In this document: positions 37,882 to 47,209 of the stretch, one piece after another
Numbering within the stretch: position 1 is the stretch's first letter
Layout: every line of letters starts with the position of its first letter
Assembly (NCBI RefSeq): GCF_024609765.1
Contig: NZ_JANFDG010000008.1
Coordinates: 101,102 to 165,101 of the forward strand
DNA from: Shinella pollutisoli
Lineage (GTDB): Bacteria; Pseudomonadota; Alphaproteobacteria; Rhizobiales; Rhizobiaceae
Length of the DNA: 64,000 bases
Direction: 5' to 3'
The notes under the pieces: generated by a model
Seen by the model: only the letters and a program-made list of their open reading frames with translations
Database searches by the model: none
Told to the model about the DNA's origin: nothing
Program-made: the position numbers and the translations under genes

Positions 37882-40019
37882 CGCTCGATCGATCCGCCAA
37901 GGCGAATGCCGCGCTGGACTACCATGCGCTGAACGCGATGCTGAACCTCTACGACGAGGAGGGCAGGATCCAGCTCGACAAGGACCGGCTGGCGGCGAGG
38001 CAGTATTTCCTCCAGCACGTCAACCAGAACACGGTGTTCTTCCATAACCTGAGGGAGAAGCTCGACTACCTGGTGAGCGAGGGCTACTACGAGCAGGAGG
38101 TGCTGGACCAGTATGCCTTCAACTTCGTGCGCGACCTCTTCGACCACGCCTATGCGAAGAAGTTCCGCTTCCCGACCTTCCTCGGCGCCTTCAAGTACTA
38201 CACGTCCTACACGCTGAAGACCTTCGACGGGAAACGCTACCTGGAGCGCTACGAGGATCGCGTCTGCATGGTGGCGATGACGCTCGCGCGCGGCGACGAA
38301 CAGCTCGCCCGCGATCTCGTCGACGAGATCATCTCCGGCCGCTTCCAGCCGGCGACGCCGACCTTCCTCAACGCCGGCAAGAAGCAGCGCGGCGAGCTCG
38401 TCTCCTGCTTCCTGCTGCGCATCGAGGACAACATGGAGAGCATCGGCCGGGCGATCAATTCGGCCCTGCAGCTCTCCAAGCGCGGCGGCGGCGTGGCGCT
38501 GTCGCTCACCAACCTGCGCGAGATGGGCGCGCCGATCAAGCAGATCGAGAACCAGTCCTCCGGCGTCATCCCGGTGATGAAGCTGCTCGAAGACTCGTTC
38601 TCCTACGCCAACCAGCTCGGCGCGCGGCAGGGAGCGGGCGCGGTCTATCTGCACGCCCATCACCCGGACATCATGCGCTTCCTCGACACCAAGCGCGAGA
38701 ACGCCGACGAGAAGATCCGCATCAAGACGCTCTCCCTCGGCGTCGTCATCCCCGACATCACCTTCGAGCTCGCGAAGAACAACGAGGACATGTACCTCTT
38801 CTCGCCGCACGACGTGGAGCGCGTCTACGGCGTGCCCTTCACCGAGATCTCGGTGACGGAGAAGTACCGCGAGATGGTCGAGGACGGCCGCATCAGGAAG
38901 AAGAAGATCAGGGCGCGCGACTTCTTCCAGGTGATCGCCGAGATCCAGTTCGAGAGCGGCTACCCCTACATCATGTTCGAGGACACGGTGAACCGCGAAA
39001 ACCCCATCGCCGGCCGCATCACCATGAGCAATCTCTGCTCGGAGATCCTGCAGGTGAGCGAGGCGAGCGAATTCAACGACGACCTCTCCTACGCGAAGAT
39101 GGGCAAGGACATCTCCTGCAACCTCGGCTCGCTCAACATCGCCGCGGCGATGGACAGCCCCGATTTCGGCCGGACGATCGAGACGGCGATCCGCGCGCTG
39201 ACGGCCGTCTCCGAGATGAGCCACATCTCCTCGGTCCCCTCGATCGAGAAGGGCAATGACGACAGCCACGCCATCGGTCTCGGCCAGATGAACCTGCACG
39301 GCTATCTCGCCCGCGAGCGCATCCTCTACGGCTCGGAGGAAGGCATCGACTTCACCAACATCTATTTCTACACGGTGACCTGGCACGCCATCCGTGCCTC
39401 GAACCGGCTGGCGGTGGAGAAGGGCAGGAGCTTCAAGGGCTTCGAGAATTCGAAATACGCTTCCGGCGAATACTTCGACAAATACACTGAAGCCGAATGG
39501 CTACCCGCGACCGCGACGGTGAGGGCGCTCTTCGAGGAGGCCGGCATCCATATCCCGACGCGGGAGGACTGGCTGGAATTGAAGAAGGCGGTGATGGAGG
39601 GCGGGCTCTACAACCAGAACCTCCAGGCCGTGCCGCCGACCGGCTCGATCTCCTACATCAACCACTCGACCTCCTCGATCCATCCGATCGTCTCGAAGAT
39701 CGAGATCCGCAAGGAGGGCAAGATCGGCCGCGTCTACTATCCGGCCGCCTTCATGACCAACGACAACCTCGACTACTACCAGGACGCCTACGAGATCGGC
39801 CCGGAGAAGATCATCGACACCTACGCGGCGGCCACCCGGCACGTCGACCAGGGCCTGTCGCTGACGCTGTTCTTCCGCGACACGGCGACGACGCGCGACA
39901 TCAACCGGGCGCAGATCTACGCCTGGAAGAAGGGCATCAAGACCATCTACTACATCCGCCTCCGCCAGATGGCGCTCGAGGGCACGGAAGTGCAGGGCTG
40001 CGTCTCCTGCGCCTTGTAA
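37878..40019 (+). CDS. nrdE: Ribonucleotide reductase class Ib, alpha subunit NrdE
   Basis: 713-residue catalytic subunit reducing ribonucleoside diphosphates. Visible: [31 protein letters not shown] with an active-site cysteine, [34 protein letters not shown] with a catalytic cysteine in the finger loop, and the C-terminal redox pair in VQGCVSCAL. It lacks the long ATP-cone of class Ia enzymes, consistent with NrdE. It overlaps nrdI by ATGA and is separated from nrdF by a 197-bp gap that holds a RIME element. Confidence 0.98.
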   Translation: MTLDRSAKANAALDYHALNAMLNLYDEEGRIQLDKDRLAARQYFLQHVNQNTVFFHNLREKLDYLVSEGYYEQEVLDQYAFNFVRDLFDHAYAKKFRFPTFLGAFKYYTSYTLKTFDGKRYLERYEDRVCMVAMTLARGDEQLARDLVDEIISGRFQPATPTFLNAGKKQRGELVSCFLLRIEDNMESIGRAINSALQLSKRGGGVALSLTNLREMGAPIKQIENQSSGVIPVMKLLEDSFSYANQLGARQGAGAVYLHAHHPDIMRFLDTKRENADEKIRIKTLSLGVVIPDITFELAKNNEDMYLFSPHDVERVYGVPFTEISVTEKYREMVEDGRIRKKKIRARDFFQVIAEIQFESGYPYIMFEDTVNRENPIAGRITMSNLCSEILQVSEASEFNDDLSYAKMGKDISCNLGSLNIAAAMDSPDFGRTIETAIRALTAVSEMSHISSVPSIEKGNDDSHAIGLGQMNLHGYLARERILYGSEEGIDFTNIYFYTVTWHAIRASNRLAVEKGRSFKGFENSKYASGEYFDKYTEAEWLPATATVRALFEEAGIHIPTREDWLELKKAVMEGGLYNQNLQAVPPTGSISYINHSTSSIHPIVSKIEIRKEGKIGRVYYPAAFMTNDNLDYYQDAYEIGPEKIIDTYAAATRHVDQGLSLTLFFRDTATTRDINRAQIYAWKKGIKTIYYIRLRQMALEGTEVQGCVSCAL

Positions 40020-40031
40020 GCCCAGGTGGAA

Positions 40032-41191
<1,160 letters not shown>

Positions 41192-41202
41192 GGCGGCCCG
41201 CC

Positions 41203-41409
41203 TCAGTCCTTGATCTCGCGCGCCTCCGAGATCAGCATGATCGGCACGCCGTCGCGGATCGGATAGGCGAGCCTCGCCTTTTCCGAGACGAGCTCGCCCG
41301 CCTCCGCGTCGTAGACGAGGCGGCCCTTCGTCAGCGGACAGACGAGAAGCTCGAGCAGCCGGGGATCGACCCGGCTCGTGTCGGCGGCCGTCGGTCCCCG
41401 CGCCGTCAT
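41203..41409 (-). CDS. Trm112-family small protein
   Basis: 68-residue protein matching the Trm112/YcaR family: [21 protein letters not shown], then [22 protein letters not shown]. Eukaryotic Trm112 activates methyltransferases; the bacterial role is uncertain. Only one of the usual zinc-site cysteines remains (VCPLTKG), so zinc is probably not bound. Its ATG overlaps the stop of the LON-domain gene by 4 bases, so the two are translationally coupled. Confidence 0.85.
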   Translation of the reverse strand: MTARGPTAADTSRVDPRLLELLVCPLTKGRLVYDAEAGELVSEKARLAYPIRDGVPIMLISEAREIKD

Positions 41410-42089
41410 TGCAGCACGGTGTCCACGTCGCCGTAGCTGCGGGCGAGCACGATCTCGGTGATCGCGATCAGCATCTCCGCCCGCGTCTTGAGGTCGGAGG
41501 CCTCCAGCAGCGCCTGCTTTTCCGCAGGCCCGTAGGGCGACATCATCGCCATGGAATTGACGAGCGTGGTGTTGCTCGCCCGCTCGACGCTCTCCCAGTC
41601 CGCCTCCAGCTTGTTGGCGTCGAGATAGGCCTTGAAGGCGGCGAGCAGCGCCTCGCGGTCGACGCTCTGCTCCTCGTCGTCGACGCCGGAGAGGTCGGCG
41701 ATGAAGGGCGCGATGCGGAAGCTGCGGTAGGAGCGGTCGCCGCGCATCTCCTCGATCAGCCGGTAGCGGCAGACACCCGTCAGCGAGACGATGTAGCGCC
41801 CGTCGCCCGTTTCGGCGAAGGAGGTGATGCGGCCGATGCAGCCGACCTCGCAGAGCGCCGGCATGTCGGTCACCGGGTCGTCGGTGCGGTACTCGCCGAA
41901 GACCGGCTGCACCATGCCGATCAGCCGGTGCGAGGCGAGCGCGTCGTCGATCATGGAAAGGTAGCGCGGCTCGAAGATGTTGAGCGGGAGCTGGCTGCCC
42001 GGCAGCAGCAGGGCGCCGGTCAGCGGAAAGACCGGGATGACCTCGGGCAGGTCCTCCGACTTCAGATAGCGCGCATTTCCCACATGCAT
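41406..42089 (-). CDS. LON substrate-binding domain protein
   Basis: 227-residue protein consisting of the N-terminal (substrate-binding) domain of Lon protease without ATPase or peptidase parts: [31 protein letters not shown] and [26 protein letters not shown]. Such stand-alone proteins are common in rhizobia, with unknown roles, perhaps as adaptors in protein quality control. Start ATG 42089 is preceded by GGGAAGG; extension to 42137 is unlikely. It lies about 90 bases from the thioredoxin gene, with the same orientation. Confidence 0.88.
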   Translation of the reverse strand: MHVGNARYLKSEDLPEVIPVFPLTGALLLPGSQLPLNIFEPRYLSMIDDALASHRLIGMVQPVFGEYRTDDPVTDMPALCEVGCIGRITSFAETGDGRYIVSLTGVCRYRLIEEMRGDRSYRSFRIAPFIADLSGVDDEEQSVDREALLAAFKAYLDANKLEADWESVERASNTTLVNSMAMMSPYGPAEKQALLEASDLKTRAEMLIAITEIVLARSYGDVDTVLQ

Positions 42090-42182
42090 GGCATTGCCTT
42101 CCCGATATCCCGGCGGCCCCGCCGCTTCTCTCCGCAATGTGGTGCGGGCACGGCGTTTCTCAAGGGACGCCCGCGGCAGCCC

Positions 42183-43142
42183 TCAGGAAAAAAGGATCGA
42201 CGAGAGCTTGCGCCGCGCGGCGATCGTCGCCGGATCCTTCGGTCCCCAGACCTCGAAGAACTGCAGGAGCTCGCGCCGCGCGCCGTCGTCCTCGAACGTG
42301 CGGTCGCGCTTCATGATCATCAGCAGATGATCGGCCGCCGCCTGGCGGTCGCCCTCGACATTGCGGATCTTGGCGAGCTTCATGCGGGCGGCATGGTCGT
42401 CCGGATCGAGCGCCAGCACGTGTTCGAGCGCTGCCGGATCGCCGAGCTTGCGCGCCTCCTCGATCTGGTCGAGTTTCTTTACGACGGCCGAGACGGCCGG
42501 ATCGGCGGCAAGCGCCTCCGACAGGCCGGAGAGCGCCTGGCGGGCGTTCTCGGGCTGGCCGGCGGCGATCATGCATTCGGCGATGCCGGCGAGGGCTTGG
42601 GCGTTCTCCGGATCGGCCTGCAGCAGCGCGCCGTAGAGATCGGCGGCCCCCGCAAGATCCTTCGCCTCGAAGAGCGCCCCGGCCTCGGCGAGCAGCGCCT
42701 CGATCTCGGCCTGCTCGTCCGCGCCGGCGGGGCCGGCGATCTTGTCGATGAACTGGCGGATCTGGCTTTCCGGCACCGCGCCCATGAAGCCGTCCACCGG
42801 CCGACCGCCGACGAAGGCGACGACGGCGGGGATCGACTGGATGCCGAGCTGGCCCGGGATGGAGGGATGGTCGTCGATGTTGAGCTTGACGAGCTTCACG
42901 CGGCCGGCGGCCTCGCGCACCACCTTCTCGATGACGGGCTGCAGCTGCTTGCACGGTCCGCACCAGGGCGCCCAGAAATCGACGAGGACGGGCTGCTGGC
43001 GCGAGGCTTCGAGCACGTCGCGGCCGAAATTCGCCGTCGTCGTGTCCTTGACGGGATCGTCGGCCGGCGCCGCCCCGTAATTGGCCGAAACGTTCATCGC
43101 GCCGCCATAGGGCGATGCATAGGGGTTGTCGCCTGCACTCAT
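42183..43142 (-). CDS. Thioredoxin-TPR protein (CnoX/YbbN family)
   Basis: 319-residue fusion of an N-terminal thioredoxin domain and a C-terminal helical TPR-like region. The thioredoxin motif is FWAPWCGPCK with C61 and C64, so unlike E. coli CnoX (SxxC) it retains a two-cysteine, redox-capable site. The C-terminal region shows repeats such as ALLQADPENAQALAGIAECMIAAGQPENA. Members act as chaperone-oxidoreductases that hold substrates under oxidative stress. It is grouped with other proteostasis-like genes on the same strand. Confidence 0.92.
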   Translation of the reverse strand: MSAGDNPYASPYGGAMNVSANYGAAPADDPVKDTTTANFGRDVLEASRQQPVLVDFWAPWCGPCKQLQPVIEKVVREAAGRVKLVKLNIDDHPSIPGQLGIQSIPAVVAFVGGRPVDGFMGAVPESQIRQFIDKIAGPAGADEQAEIEALLAEAGALFEAKDLAGAADLYGALLQADPENAQALAGIAECMIAAGQPENARQALSGLSEALAADPAVSAVVKKLDQIEEARKLGDPAALEHVLALDPDDHAARMKLAKIRNVEGDRQAAADHLLMIMKRDRTFEDDGARRELLQFFEVWGPKDPATIAARRKLSSILFS

Positions 43143-43212
43143 GCTCTGCTCCCGCAGGGCGCGCTTCCGCCCCGCCTTCTGTACCGTTGCGATCTCGTCC
43201 TGAAATCGTATG

Positions 43213-43713
43213 TCAGGACGCGACTTTCAAGACAAGCGGCTCGTGCCCCGTCGCCGCGATGAAGGCGAGAAGGTCCTTCGCGCCGATCGAGGTGGTGGCG
43301 TCGTTGCGCAGCGGATGGGCGTTGATCACGTCGAAGCCCATCAGCGCCTCGTCGATGACGATCTTCACCCTGTGCTCCACGTCGTTGATGACGCCGAAGG
43401 CCGTCACCGCGCCCGGGATGACGCCGAGATAGTCCATCAGCTTCTCCGGCCTGCCGAAGGAGACGCGGCCCGCCGCGCCGATGACCGTGTGCACCGTCTT
43501 GAGGTCCACCGTCGCATGCTCCTCGACGGTGAGCAGGAAATAATTGTCCTTCTTGTCCTTCACGAACAGGTTCTTGGTGTGCCCGCCGGGGATCTCGTCG
43601 CGCAGCGCCACCGATTCGGCGACCGTGAAGACGGGCGCATGCTCCCTCGTGCTGTGGGCGATGCCGAGGTGATCGAGAAACTGGAAGAGATCCTTGTCCG
43701 TCTTCGGCTGCAT
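43213..43713 (-). CDS. Prolyl-tRNA editing domain protein (YbaK/ProX family)
   Basis: 166-residue YbaK/EbsC-fold protein that hydrolyses mischarged tRNA, probably Ala-tRNA(Pro) (ProXp-ala/PrdX type). Seen: GGHTKNLFVKDKKDNYFLLTVEEHATVDLKTV with the catalytic lysine region, and GVIPGAVTAFGVINDVEHRVKIVIDE. Start ATG 43713 (MQPKTDKDLFQF). Cytosolic. It lies about 70 bases from the thioredoxin-TPR gene and about 220 bases from tRNA-Gly, which is on the opposite strand. Confidence 0.9.
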   Translation of the reverse strand: MQPKTDKDLFQFLDHLGIAHSTREHAPVFTVAESVALRDEIPGGHTKNLFVKDKKDNYFLLTVEEHATVDLKTVHTVIGAAGRVSFGRPEKLMDYLGVIPGAVTAFGVINDVEHRVKIVIDEALMGFDVINAHPLRNDATTSIGAKDLLAFIAATGHEPLVLKVAS

Positions 43714-43932
43714 GGCGGTCCTTCTCGTCTGCTGCAATGGCGATACCCGCTGATAGAGCCTCGCCGTCCCGCGCGCAACGCCGGCCCGATCCGCCCGCGG
43801 ACAGGCCCCCGAATTTTTCTCCGGAATCCGAATTTTCCCTGTTGCATTTGCCGGAGGCTTCCGCCATATAGCGCCCGTCGCCGCAACGAAAGCGACCTTC
43901 GGCCACCGACTACCCCCGGCCGTCGACGATGA

Positions 43933-44007
43933 GCGGGTGTAGCTCAGGGGTAGAGCACAACCTTGCCAAGGTTGGGGTCGGGCGTTCGAATCGCCTCACC
44001 CGCTCCA
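43933..44007 (+). tRNA. tRNA-Gly (anticodon GCC)
   Basis: Acceptor stem GCGGGTG pairs with CACCCGC. D-arm GCTCAGGGGTAGAGC; anticodon arm CAACC-TTGCCAA-GGTTG with GCC in the loop; T-arm GGGCG-TTCGAAT-CGCCT. Discriminator T and a genome-encoded CCA follow. All stems pair. A strong intrinsic terminator begins 18 bases downstream, so it is a single-tRNA unit. Confidence 0.97.
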
Positions 44008-44024
44008 AATCTCTTAAGCCCTCC

Positions 44025-44056
44025 AAGCCTCGGCTCTGCCCGAGGCTTTTGTGTTT
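44025..44056 (+). terminator. Intrinsic terminator after tRNA-Gly
   Basis: Stem AAGCCTCGG (44025-44033) / CCGAGGCTT (44040-44048) with a 6-base loop, followed by TTGTGTTTT. This is the clearest plus-strand Rho-independent terminator in the window. Confidence 0.9.
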
Positions 44057-44178
44057 TCCGGCGTGGTTATTCGAGGATGCTGCAGGCGCAATACGATTCG
44101 GAGGGGCACATGAAGAACCAATATGCCGCGGGCGCAGGCATCGCTCGTACGGGCCGGGAACAGGCTCTCCAGCCTTGA

Positions 44179-44454
44179 TCAGGCGCGATCAAATGTGAAC
44201 GATGTCAGCAGCGTGGTGACGAAATTGCTCGCCTTGTCCTTGACGAGCACTTCCGTCCATTCATCCGTCCCGCGCAGCCGCAGATCCATGTAGATGCTGT
44301 CGACGGCGGCCTCCTCGATGCGCTTGATGTTTCCGAGGAACGCAGCCTCCCCGTCCGCGTGATACATGTCGCGGATGACCATCCGCAGGATTTCCTGAAT
44401 CGCGATCTGCCAGGCTGTGTTGATTGCCTGGAGCTCACCGGTGTTTTCTGTCAT
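44179..44454 (-). CDS. Hypothetical protein, 91 aa
   Basis: Small acidic, mostly helical soluble protein (MTENTGELQAINTAWQIAIQEILRMVIRDMYH...) with no signal peptide, membrane segment or family I recognise. GGAG precedes the ATG at 44454 (AAAGGAGCCTCCC on the minus strand), so it is very likely translated. It faces the tRNA-Gly terminator and lies about 120 bases from the DUF6481 gene in the same direction. No function is proposed. Confidence 0.6.
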   Translation of the reverse strand: MTENTGELQAINTAWQIAIQEILRMVIRDMYHADGEAAFLGNIKRIEEAAVDSIYMDLRLRGTDEWTEVLVKDKASNFVTTLLTSFTFDRA

Positions 44455-44572
44455 GGGAGGCTCCTTTCGGTGTGACGGATCTCCAGCAGCGGATCATGCC
44501 GTGCTGGTGGTTGCAGATTGCAACGAGGTCGGAAGAAACCGCATCCGCCGCACCGGTCGGCGTCGCCGCCGA

Positions 44573-44953
44573 TCAGGCCCGCCTGGCCTTGCGGTTGGCG
44601 TAGCGCCGATCGCGCTCGGCCTTGCGGGCGGCCTCGTCCTCGAGCACCCGTGCGATGCGGTTTCTTTCCGCTGCCTCGCGCGCATCGGTTTCGGCGCGCG
44701 CTGCGGCATCCGCGGCCGCCTGCCGCTCGGCGGCCTCGGCCGCCCGGCGTTCGGCCTCGTCGCGTTTCATCCGCTCGCGTTCGAGACGCCGCTCCTCCCT
44801 GGCCGCCGCGACGGCCATGCGTTCCGCCTGTCTCGCCGATCTGGCGGGTTCGGCGGCGGCCGCTGCCGCACGATAGGCATTCAGGAGAGCGGTCTTCGCT
44901 TCCGCGGCCGCGATACGGCGATCGGAAAGGTCGTTGTTTCTGGCGTTTTTCAA
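44573..44953 (-). CDS. DUF6481-like, Ala/Arg-rich coiled-coil protein
   Basis: About 126 residues, extremely rich in Ala, Arg and Glu, forming one long predicted helix/coiled coil: DLSDRRIAAAEAKTALLNAYRAA, then ARQAERMAVAAAREERRLERERMKRDEAERR. The N-terminal DRR.AAAEAK.ALL pattern matches what I remember of DUF6481, a rhizobial family found near cold-shock genes. No ATG is available. TTG 44953 is preferred because AGGACAAAGAT precedes it; GTG 44983 is an alternative. Its role is unknown; the charge suggests nucleic acid or ribosome association. Confidence 0.65.
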   Translation of the reverse strand: MKNARNNDLSDRRIAAAEAKTALLNAYRAAAAAAEPARSARQAERMAVAAAREERRLERERMKRDEAERRAAEAAERQAAADAAARAETDAREAAERNRIARVLEDEAARKAERDRRYANRKARRA

Positions 44954-44984
44954 ATCTTTGTCCTGGAGATGGCGTTGCAACACG

Positions 44985-45209
44985 TCAGGCCGTCATGGCC
45001 CGTTTCGCGAGGAGAGAGGCGGCCGCCGCCTCGCGGTCCTTCAATTCCTTCGCAAGGCGGACTTCACGAAGCCGCCGGGTCTTCTCCTCGCGGGCCTGGA
45101 CGAGGGAATCGAGTTCCTCGACGGCGCTGTTTCGGGCGAAGAATTGCGATTGCGCATTGGCGAAGGCGATCTCCGCCTTCTGGCGGGATTTGCTATGTGT
45201 CTGTGACAT
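44985..45209 (-). CDS. Small charged helical protein, 74 aa
   Basis: 74-residue protein, MSQTHSKSRQKAEIAFANAQSQ..., with heptad-like Ala/Glu/Arg repeats (VQAREEKTRRLREVRLAKELKDREAAAASLLAKR). It has no membrane segment or signal. It resembles the following DUF6481-like protein in composition and lies about 30 bases upstream of it in the same direction; the two are probably co-transcribed. It sits just beyond the cspA terminator, so its expression may depend on read-through from the cold-shock promoter. Family not recognised. Confidence 0.65.
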   Translation of the reverse strand: MSQTHSKSRQKAEIAFANAQSQFFARNSAVEELDSLVQAREEKTRRLREVRLAKELKDREAAAASLLAKRAMTA

Positions 45210-45249
45210 GGTCTTTTCCGGATTGGACGCCGCAGGGTGCCGCGGCAAC

Positions 45250-45277
45250 AAAAAAGGCCAGGCAATCTGCCTGACCT
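45250..45277 (-). terminator. Intrinsic terminator after cspA
   Basis: On the minus strand AGGTCAGGC-AGATT-GCCTGGCCT is followed by TTTTTTGTT. One T-G wobble pairs properly only in minus-strand RNA, confirming direction. It lies about 70 bases past the cspA stop. Confidence 0.9.
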
Positions 45278-45344
45278 TGCCGGTATCGTGCTCTCGACAC
45301 TGCCGGTACATCCGTGGTCAACGGAGAGCGGATACCGGGATGGT

Positions 45345-45554
45345 TCAGGCGGCCTGCAGGTTGCAGGCCGACATCTTGCCCGACTTGTTGTCGCGCTCCA
45401 GGTCGTAGCCGATCTTCTGGCCTTCGACGAGCTCGCGCATTCCGGCGCGCTCGACGGCGGAGATGTGGACGAACGCATCGGCGCCGCCGTTGTCAGGCTG
45501 GATGAAGCCGAAGCCCTTGGTGGAATTGAACCATTTAACTGTGCCGGTGGTCAT
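45345..45554 (-). CDS. cspA: Cold-shock protein, CspA family
   Basis: 69-residue single cold-shock domain that binds single-stranded RNA/DNA and melts RNA secondary structure. RNP1 KGFGFIQP and RNP2-like DAFVHISAV are both intact after MTTGTVKWFNSTK. A near-consensus promoter lies 145-175 bases upstream, leaving a 5'-UTR of roughly 135 nt; long leaders are typical of cold-induced cspA messages. A strong terminator follows. The paralogue's exact induction (cold versus stationary phase) is not evident. Confidence 0.97.
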   Translation of the reverse strand: MTTGTVKWFNSTKGFGFIQPDNGGADAFVHISAVERAGMRELVEGQKIGYDLERDNKSGKMSACNLQAA

Positions 45555-45698
45555 GACGAACCCTTTCATGGCATAGGAGAACCGCAGCGCCCGAGGCGCT
45601 GCAGACGGGATAGCGATTTTTGAAAGAAAAGGTTCGTTCAGGGCGCGGTTGCCAGATGCGCGATAACCAAAGCTCAGCAAGCAAATATCGACAGCCGG

Positions 45699-45727
45699 CA
45701 TATAGGCCGGCACCGTCGGGTTGTCAA
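45699..45727 (-). promoter_or_regulatory. cspA promoter (sigma70-type)
   Basis: Minus-strand TTGACA (45722-45727), a 17-base spacer and TATATG (45699-45704). The perfect -35 and optimal spacing make this the best promoter in the window. Transcription would begin near 45692. The remaining 45728-45920 stretch, up to the NYN gene, shows nothing recognisable. Confidence 0.85.
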
Positions 45728-45920
45728 CTTTTAGTTTTCGGGCACCGGCTTTCCTCGGTGCATGGTTGTAGTCCGAGGCCCTTCGCGAGCAGGTCGCGAT
45801 TGCCGCCTTGCGGGCTTTTGGACTTCATCGTGCCGTGCGAAACCACTCAGCCATGTTCCCGCCCGACGAGGAGCGGGGCGCCTCGACCGATGATGCCGAC
45901 AAGCCCTCTCAGCCCTTGGG

Positions 45921-46676
45921 CTACGAAGGGTTGGCCTTCTGTCTTTTCCGCGCCGCGGGCCTGATCCTGATGCGCAGCGCGCCACCCTGGGGATGGTCGA
46001 TCTCGAAAGCATTCGTCTTGCGGACGAGATCGCTCAGCTTGCGGAAGCCGTAGGTCCGTGGATCGAAATCGGAGGCGAGATTGGCCAGGTGCGTACCGAC
46101 CGTGCCGAGCGGAACCCAGCCGTCCTCGCTCTCCATCTGCGCGATGACTTTCCGGATGATCGGCACGGCAGCCGACGGAGGCTGCAGCGACTTCGCACTC
46201 GGGGCCGCCTCGGGCTCGTTCGCCGGCGCGGACGGCAGCAGGTTTTCCGTATAGACGAACCGCCGGCAAGCCTGCCGGAAGCTCTCGGGCGTCTTCTGCT
46301 CGCCGAAGCCGAATACATCGATGCCCTGCTCGCGGACACGCGCCGCGAGCCGGGTGAAGTCGCTGTCGGAGGAAACGAGGCAGAACCCGTCGAAGCGGCC
46401 GCTGTGCAAGAGGTCCATCGCGTCGATGACGAGCGTGATGTCCGACGCATTCTTGCCGGTCGTGTAGGCGAACTGCTGCTGGGGGATGATCGCATGCTTG
46501 GACAGCACGTCGGCCCATGCCTTCGAACGCGCACTGGAGAAGTCGCCGTAAATGCGCCGGACACTGGCCTCCCCGATCTTGGCGATTTCCTCGAACAGGC
46601 CGTCCGCGATCTTCGCGGAGGCATTGTCGGCATCGATCAGGACGGCAAGGCGGGGCGAGCGGGATTCGGACGGCAT
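45921..46676 (-). CDS. NYN-domain RNase-like protein with C-terminal LOTUS/OST-HTH domain
   Basis: 251 residues. The N-terminal NYN (PIN-like, LabA/DUF88) domain has its metal-binding aspartates in LAVLIDADNASAKI, TLVIDAMDLLHSGRFDGF and LVSSDSDFTRLAARVREQG. A variable linker (EPEAAPSAKSLQPP) leads to a LOTUS/OST-HTH domain at about residues 175-245 (VIAQMESEDGWVPLGTVGTHLANLASDFDPRTYGF). LOTUS domains bind RNA, including G-rich RNA, so the fusion suggests an RNA-guided or structure-guided endoribonuclease. ATG 46676 gives MPSESRSPRL. The upstream 533 bases contain no gene. Confidence 0.88.
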   Translation of the reverse strand: MPSESRSPRLAVLIDADNASAKIADGLFEEIAKIGEASVRRIYGDFSSARSKAWADVLSKHAIIPQQQFAYTTGKNASDITLVIDAMDLLHSGRFDGFCLVSSDSDFTRLAARVREQGIDVFGFGEQKTPESFRQACRRFVYTENLLPSAPANEPEAAPSAKSLQPPSAAVPIIRKVIAQMESEDGWVPLGTVGTHLANLASDFDPRTYGFRKLSDLVRKTNAFEIDHPQGGALRIRIRPAARKRQKANPS

Positions 46677-47209
46677 GGGGAACTCTCTATCAGGTGGACG
46701 CACGTTGCGTTTTCGACGACTTCGGATCGCCACAGGTTGCGGCCGGCAAAATCCGCCGGTCCGCGACCGGACCTCCGAGGATGGTCGAATATAGTCGCAT
46801 GTCAAATCTCCAGGAGGGACATAAGGATCGATCATGCCTTGTTCGCAACTCGATTGAAGCGCACGGTTTGCCCTCGTTGATTTGGCCGATATGGCTTGTG
46901 CGGTGTCGAGACCCGCCATCTTATTCCGAATTCTCGATAGCGACCGTGTCGCGCCGGATCTGCGCGACCTTTTGCCGTCCAAGGCCGGGAGCCGCGTTTT
47001 CCCGCGCCGATGGCGGACATGCCGGCGATCGGAAGATCGGTTCCGCAATCGCCCATCAACAGGTTCCGGATTCATGAACCTCACACGTTTCGCGCGGCGC
47101 GCCGGGCAGAAAATTGTTTCAACATAAAATCTATAAAAATAATAGATTTCCTATCTTGATCGATCCTGAGCTTCTAGGGTGCCGCATCAATCGATGATCG
47201 GGACCGCTC
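46677..47209. other. Gene-free region, with an AT-rich dyad before the sulfur cluster
   Basis: 533 bases without a convincing gene; short frames here lack ribosome sites and family features. The right end is unusually AT-rich and holds a perfect dyad AAATCTAT (47127-47134) / ATAGATTT (47142-47149) with a 7-base spacer, 60-80 bases before the first monooxygenase ATG. This is a likely operator/promoter for the sulfur cluster. The minus-strand promoter of the NYN gene should also lie in this region but was not identified. Confidence 0.6.

Noticed and set aside
43933..44007. tRNA-Gly as an integration site for a mobile element carrying 44179-46676
   Set aside because: No integrase follows, no second copy of the tRNA 3' end was seen, and the downstream genes (cspA, NYN) look chromosomal.
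44110..44178. A 22-codon frame after the tRNA-Gly terminator (MKNQYAAGAG...)
   Set aside because: Too short to judge, no clear ribosome-binding site or known peptide family.
46832..47059. A 75-codon minus-strand frame in the gap before the sulfur cluster
   Set aside because: No ribosome-binding site, no recognisable family, and composition like other noncoding frames.
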